From contig SYFN01000225.1 of assembly GCA_005800405.1 (NCBI GenBank), positions 1 through 10,275 of the forward strand: DNA of 10,275 nucleotides, in the 5' to 3' direction. The position numbers and the translations under genes were made by a program. Positions 1 to 7,418 of this stretch are shown here, piece by piece. This stretch comes from Burkholderiales bacterium (GTDB taxonomy: Bacteria > Pseudomonadota > Gammaproteobacteria > Burkholderiales > Burkholderiaceae_D). The number at the start of each line of letters is the position of its first letter. Position 1 is the stretch's first letter. Under the pieces are notes generated by a model. That model was given only the letters and a program-made list of their open reading frames with translations. It ran no database searches and was not told the origin of the DNA.

Positions 1-26
1 AGCGGAACAATCCGCTTAAAGCGGAT
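1..26. repeat. Alternating inverted repeats (AGCGGA / TCCGCT / AGCGGA)
   Basis: AGCGGA at 1-6, its reverse complement TCCGCT at 11-16, and AGCGGA again at 20-25. The right pair extends to a perfect 8-base inverted repeat with a single central base: ATCCGCTT (10-17), A (18), AAGCGGAT (19-26). The middle copy could pair with either flank. It could be an operator-like palindrome, a hairpin, or the end of a mobile element cut by the window edge. The repeat is directly seen; its role is unknown. Confidence 0.6.
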
Positions 27-125
27 AAATTCGCAGCGTTTTTAACAAACTTTTAAAATAATTGCCCAAAAATTAGGCAGTTCAAAAATTGCTGAGTAAA
101 GTTCCTTGTAAAAGGGATTTGTTCA
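1..125. other. AT-rich non-coding junction before the selD remnant
   Basis: This stretch is much richer in A and T than the rest of the window and has stops scattered through its frames (for example TAA at 97-99 and 109-111 in the selD frame). I recognise no gene in it. It sits where the N-terminal half of selD should be, so it probably marks a deletion, insertion or recombination breakpoint. An 8-base direct repeat, CAAAAATT, occurs at 67-74 and 83-90, 16 bases apart. No transposase or known IS end is visible, and the window edge cuts off whatever lies further upstream. Confidence 0.6.
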
Positions 126-657
126 GCGCTTCCTTAGCAAACCACTGGGCGTAGGTATTCTGTCGGCTGCCTTAAAAAAAGGTGCGCTGGATGCGCAAGG
201 CTACGCGGCAATGATGGCCAGCACCACTCAACTCAATACGCCTGGCAAAGATTTATCGGATATTGATGGCGTGCATGCGATCACCGATGTAACCGGCTTC
301 GGTTTGCTGGGCCATGCGCGTGAAATGGCGCTGGGCTCCAAACTACGAGCCTACATCAATCTGAGCAGCGTGCCTTTTCTGGCGCAATCAGAGGTACTGG
401 CTGCGAGTGGTTTCATCACTGGCGCTTCTGGTCGAAACTGGTCAGGCTATGGACACGATGTGACACTTGCGGAAAGCATTGGCGACATACAAAAAGCCTT
501 GCTTTGCGATCCGCAAACATCGGGAGGTCTTCTGGTGGCCTGTACCGCAGACAGTGTCGACTAGGTGCTGTCGCTGTTTCATGCGCAGGGCTTCGCGCAA
601 GCCGCAGTCATCGGTGAACTCGGCGCTGGCCAACCCGGCATCGACGTCAAACCCTGA
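112..657 (+). pseudogene. selD: selD remnant: selenide, water dikinase, 5'-truncated and with an in-frame TAG
   Basis: SelD makes selenophosphate from selenide and ATP for selenocysteine and 2-selenouridine synthesis. Only the C-terminal half is present. Similarity starts near 133 with KPLGVGILSAALKKG and continues through TQLNTPGKDL, the ITDVTGFGLLGHA motif, FITGASGRNW and DPQTSGGLL. The N-terminal catalytic and ATP-binding part (roughly 180 residues in the family) is absent, and in-frame stops in the AT-rich DNA close the frame at 109-111. A TAG at 562-564 interrupts the rest (SVD, stop, VLSLF). The family-like frame continues after it (HAQGFAQAAVIGEL) to TGA at 655-657, with no frameshift. 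An ATG at 211 could start a short product, but it would not be an active enzyme. selU, often found after selD, is not present. The pseudogene call is firm because of the missing N-terminus. Confidence 0.88.
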
Positions 658-709
658 CCCATGCGCAAGGCCAATGAGGCGGTGGTCTGCGCGCGCAGCC
701 CGAGCCGGC

Positions 710-715
710 TACACT
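710..715 (+). promoter_or_regulatory. Possible -10 element for the ABC operon
   Basis: TACACT lies 28 bases before the ATG of the first operon gene, in the 86-base gap after the selD remnant (658-743). I see no convincing -35 hexamer at the expected distance, so this is only a candidate. The start codon at 744 also lacks a clear Shine-Dalgarno sequence. Confidence 0.2.
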
Positions 716-743
716 GACAGGCTTTGATCCACCGGCAACCTCC

Positions 744-1439
744 ATGCCTACAGCCACACCTGACACACCTTTTGCACTCGACTGTCGACAACTGACCAAA
801 ATCTATGGTCAGCGTACCGTGCTGCATCGGCTCGACCTGCAGCTTGCGGCTGGCGACTATGTGGCCATCATGGGCGAATCAGGCGTGGGAAAGTCGACGC
901 TATTAAATCTGATCGCTGGTCTGGACTCACCCGATAGTGGTAGCCTGCATATCGCCGGTGTTGCCCTTGATGCGATGAATGATGACGTCGCAACGCTGCT
1001 GCGTCGTGAAAAACTGGGCTTCATCTTTCAGGCCTTTCATTTGCTGCCTCATCTGACCATACAACAGAACATTGCGTTACCGCTGGTCTTGAACGGCTTG
1101 CCTGTTACACGCGCCAGCGAGATGCTTAGCGCCGTAGGTTTGCAGGGACGCGAACATGATTTTCCGCGTCAGCTGTCGGGGGGCGAGATGCAGCGGGTCG
1201 CGATCGCGCGTGCGCTGGTACATCGACCGCGTCTATTGCTGGCCGATGAACCGACCGGCAATCTAGATCCCGAGACTGCTGCTGATATTCTTCAACTCAT
1301 CCGCAATGAAATTCGCAACAGCGCAGCCTCCGGCATCATCGTTACCCACTCACCTGCAGCAGCGGCCAGCGCAGACCGTATCCTGCTATTGACACGCGAT
1401 GGCTTGAAGCAAATCAACGCAGATGAAGCACACGCTTAA
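744..1439 (+). CDS. ABC transporter ATP-binding protein, LolD/YbbA type
   Basis: A 231-residue nucleotide-binding subunit, about the length usual for the LolD/YbbA/MacB-N group. It binds and hydrolyses ATP on the cytoplasmic face and drives the permease encoded next. Visible motifs are Walker [10 protein letters not shown] (44-52), the Q-loop glutamine in IFQAFHL (Q96), the signature LSGGEMQ (144-150), Walker B LLLADEP (164-170) followed by TGNLD, and the H-loop histidine in VTHS (H202). All key residues are intact. The stop TAA overlaps the next ATG by one base (TAATG), which points to translational coupling. The partner is one long 10-TM permease, not a LolC/LolE pair, so E. coli YbbA is the better comparison than LolD. 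The substrate is unknown. Family call is certain; the subfamily is likely. Confidence 0.93.
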   Translation: MPTATPDTPFALDCRQLTKIYGQRTVLHRLDLQLAAGDYVAIMGESGVGKSTLLNLIAGLDSPDSGSLHIAGVALDAMNDDVATLLRREKLGFIFQAFHLLPHLTIQQNIALPLVLNGLPVTRASEMLSAVGLQGREHDFPRQLSGGEMQRVAIARALVHRPRLLLADEPTGNLDPETAADILQLIRNEIRNSAASGIIVTHSPAAAASADRILLLTRDGLKQINADEAHA

Positions 1440-3961
1440 TGAGATCGTTCCCAGTAATTCCGATATCGCAAATCACATGCTGGTTGCTCGCTGGCGAGTG
1501 GCGAGCGCATCCGGTGCGCGCGGTGGTGGCGGTGATGGCGATTGCGCTTGGCGTTGCATTGGGCTTTGGCATCCATCTGGTCAACGAAGCCGCATTCAGT
1601 GAATTTTCGGCCGCAGCACGCAGCCTGTCTGGCAGCGCCGATCTGCAAGTGCGTGGCAAAAGCGCGCTGCTGGACGAGACCTTGTACGAACAGATCGCGG
1701 CCATGCCCGATGTCGAGATCGCAGCTCCCGTACTGGAGCTGGATCTTGCCGTACCGGGTCAGCGCAGCGCGCTGAAGGTGTTGGGTATTGATGGATTTCA
1801 GTTGGCATTGATCTCACCCGACCTGATGGGCCAGTCTGACGAAGGCAAGCCGTTCGAGATGCTGATGGCTGATACCGTGTTTCTCTCACCCGCTGCGATG
1901 ACCTGGCTGCAACTCGATACCGGTGACACGCTCACCCTGATCGCCGGTACACGCCGCGTCTCCCTGCGCGTGGCAGGCTCGCTGTTGCGTGCGCGTGCAG
2001 GACAGCGCCTAGCCGTGATGGATATCGGCAGCGCGCAATGGCAGTTCGCGCGGCTTGGGCAATTGTCGCGCATCGATATCCAGCTGGTGTCGGGAGCAAA
2101 TCGCTCCACATTCAAAACACGGCTTGAACAAGCACATACCTCACTGGCGGTCGCTGAGACAGCGGATCAGGATAAACGCACCGCCACCATGTCACGCGCA
2201 TATCGCGTAAATCTGAACGTGCTGGCGTTAGTGGCGCTATTTACGGGTGCTTTTTTGGTGTTCTCGACACAGGCCTTGTCGGTACTTCGACGCCGCCCGC
2301 AGTTCGCACTCTTGCGCACAATGGGCGTCACTCGGCGGCAGCTGCTCGCTCAAGTACTGATCGAAGGTGGCTTACTCGGCGTCTTGGGTGCAGCGCTCGG
2401 CATTACTTTTGGCTATGGGCTGGCAGCTGCAGCCTTGTCGATGTTCAGTGGCGATCTGGGTGGTGGTTACTTTCCGGGTGTTCAACCGACACTGGTCTTC
2501 AGTCCGATTGCGGCGCTGATTTTTTTTAGCGCCGGTGCGGGTGTCGCTATGCTCGGCAGCTGGTCACCGGCGATGGAAGCTGCGCGCGCAAAACCCGCCG
2601 CCGCCATGAAAGCAGGGAGTGAAGATCTGGCGCTCGCACCCCTTGCAGTGCCCTGGCCTGCGCTTGCCGCCATCGCGCTGGGTGCGGTGTTTACGGTGTT
2701 GCCACCGGTGTCGGGGTTGCCCGTGTTTGGTTACTTGTCGATTGCCTTGCTGCTGGTCGGTAGCATCGCGCTCATGCCACGTGCTGCATCGCTGATGTTT
2801 TCCGCGCTGGCACCTCACTGGACCGGCATGATGGGCAGCCTCGCACTCGCACGTTTAGCGAATGCACCCAATCAGGCAGCGATTGCACTGGGGGGTGTTC
2901 TCGCCAGCTTTTCGTTAATGGTTGCGATGGCCATCATGGTCTCCAGCTTTCGCATCTCTGTTGATGACTGGTTACAGCATCTGATGTCGGCCGACATGTA
3001 TGTCCGTGTGCAAAATGGTGGCGATGCGGGACGCATGAGTACAGACGAACAGCAGCAGATCGCACATTTACCGGCGGTTGCACGCATGGAAACCACACGT
3101 CACCAACCCATCACACTCGATCCCGCACGCCCAACCGTGGCACTGATTGCACGAACACTGGACGCGGATGCGCCCGATCGCAGCATACCGATCGTTGGCG
3201 AGTCGCTCAAAGGTATCGTCCGTCCGGTCTGGATTTCTGAAGCTATGGTGGACCTGTATGGCTGGCAGCCAGGTCAATCGGTAGCGCTGCCCATGCAAGG
3301 CAAGCTGGAAACATTCACAGTCGCCGGTGTGTGGCGCGATTATGCGAGGCAATCGGGTGCTTTGATGCTGCGTCTGGAAGACTATCGCGCAGCGACGGGT
3401 GACATGCATATCAATGATGTCGCACTATGGCTGCGTCGCGACGCCAGCACGGCGCAACTGCGCGCGCAACTCGAATCACTCCCCTTCGCAGGTACGCTGG
3501 AGTTTGCCGAACCCGGTGAGATACGCGCGGTCAGCCTGAAGATTTTCGATCGCAGTTTCGCTGTCACATATCTGCTGGAAGGCGTTGCGATCATTATTGG
3601 TTTGTTTGGGGTGGCCGCCACCTTTTCAGCGCAGACACTGTCGCGCGCCAAGGAATTTGGCATGCTGCGCCATATCGGCGTCGCTCGGCGACAGATCCTC
3701 ATGCTGCTCGCCGGCGAAGGAGCGTTACTGGCAGGACTCGCCATCGCAGCGGGATTTGTACTGGGCGGCTGTATCAGTCTGATTCTGGTGTTCATCGTGA
3801 ACCCGCAATCCTTTCACTGGACCATGAGTCTGCACCTGCCCTGGTCTTTGCTTGCCACAGTGGCTGTCGTTTTGCTGTTCTCGGCAGCTACGACCGCGTT
3901 GATTTCAGGACGCATGGCCGTCGCCGGTAGTGCCGTGCGCTCCGTCAGGGAGGACTGGTGA
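1439..3961 (+). CDS. YbbP-like FtsX-family ABC permease, 840 aa, 10 predicted TM segments
   Basis: A long inner-membrane permease. From hydrophobicity I place membrane segments near residues 25-48, 257-280, 305-332, 353-374, 404-422, 428-448, 478-503, 709-732, 757-785 and 801-822. Two large periplasmic domains lie between them (about 50-255 and 505-705). The FtsX module occurs twice: RPQFALLRTMGVTRRQLL (286-303) and AKEFGMLRHIGVARRQIL (737-754) are diverged copies of the stretch between TM segments that contacts the ATPase. This matches E. coli YbbP (about 800 aa, 10 TM) and differs from LolC/LolE or MacB (4 TM). Transporters of this type usually work on envelope lipids or lipoproteins by mechanotransmission; the substrate here is not known. 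Its TGA overlaps the GTG start of the following lipocalin-like gene. Confidence 0.9.
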   Translation: MRSFPVIPISQITCWLLAGEWRAHPVRAVVAVMAIALGVALGFGIHLVNEAAFSEFSAAARSLSGSADLQVRGKSALLDETLYEQIAAMPDVEIAAPVLELDLAVPGQRSALKVLGIDGFQLALISPDLMGQSDEGKPFEMLMADTVFLSPAAMTWLQLDTGDTLTLIAGTRRVSLRVAGSLLRARAGQRLAVMDIGSAQWQFARLGQLSRIDIQLVSGANRSTFKTRLEQAHTSLAVAETADQDKRTATMSRAYRVNLNVLALVALFTGAFLVFSTQALSVLRRRPQFALLRTMGVTRRQLLAQVLIEGGLLGVLGAALGITFGYGLAAAALSMFSGDLGGGYFPGVQPTLVFSPIAALIFFSAGAGVAMLGSWSPAMEAARAKPAAAMKAGSEDLALAPLAVPWPALAAIALGAVFTVLPPVSGLPVFGYLSIALLLVGSIALMPRAASLMFSALAPHWTGMMGSLALARLANAPNQAAIALGGVLASFSLMVAMAIMVSSFRISVDDWLQHLMSADMYVRVQNGGDAGRMSTDEQQQIAHLPAVARMETTRHQPITLDPARPTVALIARTLDADAPDRSIPIVGESLKGIVRPVWISEAMVDLYGWQPGQSVALPMQGKLETFTVAGVWRDYARQSGALMLRLEDYRAATGDMHINDVALWLRRDASTAQLRAQLESLPFAGTLEFAEPGEIRAVSLKIFDRSFAVTYLLEGVAIIIGLFGVAATFSAQTLSRAKEFGMLRHIGVARRQILMLLAGEGALLAGLAIAAGFVLGGCISLILVFIVNPQSFHWTMSLHLPWSLLATVAVVLLFSAATTALISGRMAVAGSAVRSVREDW
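3947..3954 (+). promoter_or_regulatory. Shine-Dalgarno supporting the GTG start at 3958
   Basis: AGGGAGGA lies four bases or fewer before GTG 3958, inside the last codons of the permease gene. It is the strongest ribosome-binding site in the operon. It supports GTG as the true start, giving an intact signal peptide, and suggests the exported protein is made at a high rate. Confidence 0.65.
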
Positions 3962-5082
3962 AATTTTTCTCAGATGTGCTGCGTGCTTCGTCTCTGCTAC
4001 GTGCGCAAAGACTTTGCGCTCTGCTTGTGCTGATTTTTTGTCTCAGCGCAGTCACTGGTACACCGTCTGGCACACCCGCGTTCACACGGGTGATACCCGG
4101 ACAGACACTGAACTTCCCGCGCGACTTTGGTGCGCATCCCGACTTTCGTACTGAGTGGTGGTATGCGACCGGCTGGCTACATACACCGGATGGAAAATTG
4201 CTGGGCTTTCAGGTGACTTTTTTTCGCTCCGCAACCGAGCATGATGCTGCCAATCCGAGCCGCTTTGCGCCCAAGCAGTTAATCGTGGCGCATGCCGCAC
4301 TCTCTGACCCCGCAGTGGGCAAACTGGTACATGACCAGAAAATTGCGCGTACCGGCTTCGGCCTTGCGCATGCGAGCCAAGCCACAACCGATGTGAAGCT
4401 GCATCGATGGACCATGCGCCGCGAACCCGATGGACGTTATCAGATCGCTCTGCCTACCCGCGACTTCACTCTCTCGCTGACACTGACGCCATCGCAGCCG
4501 GTGATGCTGCAAGGCGAGCAAGGTTATTCGCGTAAGGGACCCGTCGCGGGACAGGCCAGCTACTACTACAGCGAACCGCAGCTAAAAGTCACGGGTCAGA
4601 TCACGCGAAAAGGCAAGCCCGTTACGGTGAATGGTAGCGCCTGGCTGGATCATGAATGGTCATCAAGCTTGCTGGACCCGCGTGCTGTGGGCTGGGACTG
4701 GGTGGGTGCGAATCTTGACGACGGCAGTGCACTCATGGCGTTTCGCATACGCACCGTCGATAGTCAGGCGCTATGGCAGCATGCGACACTGCGCGATGCG
4801 CATGGCAGGCTGCGTGCTGTCAGTGCAGATTCGATTCGCTTCACGCCGCTGCGTGAATGGCGCTCGCCACGCACCGGTGCTCGCTACCCAGTGGCCATGC
4901 AAATGGATCTGGGCGATATACGCTGGCGACTCACACCTTTGCAAGACGATCAGGAACTTGATTCGCGCCAGTCGACCGGCGCTGTGTACTGGGAAGGTGC
5001 CGTGACGATCGAGCGTGATGGAAAGCCGGCAGGACGAGGCTATTTTGAGATGACCGGCTATCTGAAAGCCCTGAAACTATGA
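3958..5082 (+). CDS. Exported AttH/CrtC-family lipocalin-like protein
   Basis: A 374-residue protein with a GTG start and an N-terminal export signal: basic residues near R15-R18, then a hydrophobic stretch at about 19-33. No convincing lipobox precedes a cysteine, so a soluble periplasmic protein is more likely than a lipoprotein. Family hallmarks are RTEWWYATG (64-72), TFFR (87-90), SYYYSEPQL (201-209), WLDHEWSS (229-236), GWDWVGANLDDGSALM (245-260), YWEGAV (344-349) and GYFEMTGY (361-368). This is the Pfam CrtC/AttH (DUF2006, lipocalin-9) group. A Nitrosomonas homologue has a double calycin/lipocalin fold, which suggests binding of a hydrophobic ligand. Databases often label such proteins carotenoid 1,2-hydratase, but no carotenoid genes are nearby. 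It overlaps its neighbours by 4 bases on each side, so it is probably the periplasmic partner of the YbbAP-like pump. That role is inference. Confidence 0.9.
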   Translation: MKFFSDVLRASSLLRAQRLCALLVLIFCLSAVTGTPSGTPAFTRVIPGQTLNFPRDFGAHPDFRTEWWYATGWLHTPDGKLLGFQVTFFRSATEHDAANPSRFAPKQLIVAHAALSDPAVGKLVHDQKIARTGFGLAHASQATTDVKLHRWTMRREPDGRYQIALPTRDFTLSLTLTPSQPVMLQGEQGYSRKGPVAGQASYYYSEPQLKVTGQITRKGKPVTVNGSAWLDHEWSSSLLDPRAVGWDWVGANLDDGSALMAFRIRTVDSQALWQHATLRDAHGRLRAVSADSIRFTPLREWRSPRTGARYPVAMQMDLGDIRWRLTPLQDDQELDSRQSTGAVYWEGAVTIERDGKPAGRGYFEMTGYLKALKL

Positions 5083-6866
5083 CGAAAAACACCGACCGTC
5101 CGAAAGCCAGAAGCGGACTTAAAACGCTAGCTGGCCTTTTGCCCTTTTTGTCACCCTACCGCCGTCACATCATCGCAGCGGGTATCGCACTGGTGATCGC
5201 GGCCTCGGCAACCCTGGCGATTCCGTACGGCTTTCGTCAGCTGATCGATCTCGGTTTCACAACTGCAGGCACGCAAAAAGCGGCGCAGGTGAATGTATAT
5301 TTCCTCGCCCTGTTTGCAGTTGCCTGCATTCTGGCTGCAGCGACCGCAGCGCGCTTTTATCTGGTGTCATGGCTGGGCGAGCGTGTGACGGCGGACATAC
5401 GCAGCGCCGTGTACGCCCATGTGCTGCGGCAAAGCCCGGAGTTTTTTGAAGTCACTCAAACAGGCGAGGTACTCTCGCGCCTTACGACGGATACCACGCT
5501 GATACAAACCGTGGTGGGCACCAGCATCTCGATGGCACTGCGCAATGTACTATTGCTGATCGGTGGCTTGCTGATGATGTTCATCACCAGCGTCAAGCTC
5601 TCGTTCATTATCATGGTGATGCTGCTGGCGATCATTTTGCCTATCGTGACAATAGGTCGGCGGGTGAGAAAACTCTCGCGTGCCTCGCAAGACCGAATCG
5701 CTGATGCATCCGGCCTTGCTGGCGAACGCTTGAATGCAATCGCCGTGGTGCAGGCCTTTGCGCATGAAGATCACGAATCGCATCAATTCAGCAATGCGGT
5801 CGAACGCGCATTTGGTACCGCGATTGATCGCGTGCGCGCTCGCGCACTGCTGACCGTCACCGCGATACTTCTGGTGTTTGGTGCAATCGTCTTTGTGCTG
5901 TGGCTGGGTGCGCATGCGGTAATCGAGGGACAAATGAGCGCAGGTGAGCTGGGCCAGTTCATTTTGTATGCAGCCATCGTCTCGGGTGCCATCGGTGCCC
6001 TGTCCGAAACATTGGGTGATGCGCAGCGTGCGGCCGGCGCCAGCGAGCGCTTACTTGAATTGCTGGCCGAGCGTTCGCCAATTTCATCGCCCGAGCATCC
6101 GCAGCCACTGCCCGCACGTGCGGCTAATGGCTCTCGCCTGCAACTCGAGCAGGTCAACTTTCACTACCCATCTCGACCAGATCAACCTGCGCTTGCCGAT
6201 GTGTCGCTCGATATCGCACCTGGTGAAACTGTGGCTATCGTGGGCCCCTCAGGTGCCGGCAAGACCACGCTGTTTCAGCTACTACTGCGATTTTATGATC
6301 CGCAAAACGGCAACATACGACTCGATGGTAGCGATATCCGTGCGCTGAAGCTGCAGGATCTTCGCAATGCGATCGGTATCGTCCCGCAGGACACGGTGGT
6401 ATTCTCAGCAAACGCGATGGAAAATATTCGCTACGGTCGTCCTGAAGCCAGCGATGCAGCGGTCATCGAAGCCGCAAAGCTTGCAGCAGCACACGAATTC
6501 ATCGAGCGACTGCCTGAGGGCTACCAATCATTTCTGGGTGAGCGTGGAGTTAGGCTGTCCGGCGGACAAAAGCAGCGTATCGCGATTGCGCGAGCACTGC
6601 TGAAAAATCCATCCCTGCTGCTGCTAGATGAGGCGACCAGCGCACTCGATGCGGAATCGGAGCGACTGGTACAGCGTGCGCTGGAAGCAGCCATGATGGG
6701 ACGCACGACGCTGGTGATTGCACACCGCCTGGCCACAGTGCAGCGAGCTACACGTATCGTCGTCATGGAACAAGGATGCATCGTGGAAACAGGAACACAT
6801 GCATCGCTGGTGGAGGCAGGCGGCCTGTACGCCCAACTGGCCGCGCTGCAGTTCAATACGCACTGA
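5079..6866 (+). CDS. MsbA-related ABC exporter (fused transmembrane and ATPase domains)
   Basis: A 595-residue half-transporter that would act as a homodimer in the inner membrane. The N-terminal exporter domain (about 15-320) has six membrane segments, around 30-52, 72-95, 150-170, 173-193, 258-280 and 290-308. The ATPase domain (about 353-592) has Walker A GPSGAGKTT (389-397), Q-loop Q437 (IVPQDTV), signature LSGGQ (493-497), Walker B LLLLDE (513-518) and H549 (AHRL). All catalytic residues are intact. Length and layout match the MsbA-related exporters of proteobacteria, which probably move lipids or other amphipathic compounds. The true msbA usually sits with lpxK and is not implied here. 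The start overlaps the previous stop (ATGA), with no strong ribosome-binding site, so translation likely depends on coupling. Substrate unknown. Confidence 0.92.
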   Translation: MTKNTDRPKARSGLKTLAGLLPFLSPYRRHIIAAGIALVIAASATLAIPYGFRQLIDLGFTTAGTQKAAQVNVYFLALFAVACILAAATAARFYLVSWLGERVTADIRSAVYAHVLRQSPEFFEVTQTGEVLSRLTTDTTLIQTVVGTSISMALRNVLLLIGGLLMMFITSVKLSFIIMVMLLAIILPIVTIGRRVRKLSRASQDRIADASGLAGERLNAIAVVQAFAHEDHESHQFSNAVERAFGTAIDRVRARALLTVTAILLVFGAIVFVLWLGAHAVIEGQMSAGELGQFILYAAIVSGAIGALSETLGDAQRAAGASERLLELLAERSPISSPEHPQPLPARAANGSRLQLEQVNFHYPSRPDQPALADVSLDIAPGETVAIVGPSGAGKTTLFQLLLRFYDPQNGNIRLDGSDIRALKLQDLRNAIGIVPQDTVVFSANAMENIRYGRPEASDAAVIEAAKLAAAHEFIERLPEGYQSFLGERGVRLSGGQKQRIAIARALLKNPSLLLLDEATSALDAESERLVQRALEAAMMGRTTLVIAHRLATVQRATRIVVMEQGCIVETGTHASLVEAGGLYAQLAALQFNTH

Positions 6867-6887
6867 TACAAAGAATCCTGTGTCGCT

Positions 6888-7418
6888 TCAGTTCGTTTGC
6901 GCCAGCCTCGCCATAATCAAGCGCTGCAGTTCGAAAAATTTGTCCGAGTCACGACCCATGTCCAAGCTGACTTCGAGCAATGCTCTCGCCTACTCGTCCT
7001 CTCCCAGAGCCGTGTAGCATTCGGCCATACGAAAAGCAGCCGGCATGAAGGTGGGGTCCACTTGTAGAGCGCACGCATGAAAACTCGCTGCCAGCAGGGG
7101 ATCGCCCAGGCTCTGCAGAATCATGCCAGCCATAAACAGGAAACGAATATCCTTGGGATTGTTGATAGACAGCTGCAAAGCCATCGGGAGCGACTCTCGA
7201 TACCGTTGCGCCTGATAGAGCTCATACGCACCCTCATACACGCTCTCCAGATGGTCGAGATCCGGCGCTGTCAATAAGGCGCGCTCGATGCCTTCGGCCA
7301 GCGTGTCTTGCAGAAGGTTCAGCTTATCCGGGAATTTGCCGGGACTTTGGTTGACCAGCGCAAGGATCTGCGTGATCTCCGGCGAGGGCGCGCTCTGGGA
7401 CATTGTGTGGTTTTCCAT
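6888..7418 (-). pseudogene. SycD/LcrH/CesD-type T3SS chaperone, interrupted by an in-frame TAG
   Basis: Class II chaperones of this family hold type III secretion translocators in the cytoplasm through three TPR repeats. Read from ATG 7418 (MENHTMSQ), the frame gives a helical N-terminus, then TPR1 from LESVYEGAYELYQAQRY (58-74), TPR2 from IRFLFMAGMILQSLGD (91-106) and TPR3 from AAFRMAECYTALG (127-139). A TAG at 6990-6992 (codon 143) stops it between the two helices of TPR3. The same frame continues without a shift (ARALLEVSLDMGRDSDKF) to TGA at 6888-6890, adding 33 residues and giving the family-like full length of about 175. ATG 7418 is preferred over one 66 bases upstream because it overlaps the upstream gene's stop (TGATG). 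It is therefore a truncated or pseudogenised chaperone unless TAG is suppressed. No other T3SS gene is in the window. The stops of this gene and the ABC exporter are convergent and 21 bases apart. Confidence 0.8.

Noticed and set aside
744..3961. LolCDE lipoprotein exporter or MacB-type efflux pump
   Set aside because: The permease is a single 840-residue chain with 10 membrane segments and two FtsX modules. LolC/LolE and MacB have 4 membrane segments each, and no MacA-like adaptor or LolA is next to it. YbbAP fits better.
3958..5082. Carotenoid 1,2-hydratase (CrtC) as the function
   Set aside because: The family match is real, but export signal, ABC context and absence of carotenoid genes argue against a carotenoid enzyme.
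6865..6884. Hairpin GATACA/TGTGTC as a terminator between the convergent genes
   Set aside because: It is short, contains a G-T pair and has no T-run on either strand, so it cannot be supported as a terminator.
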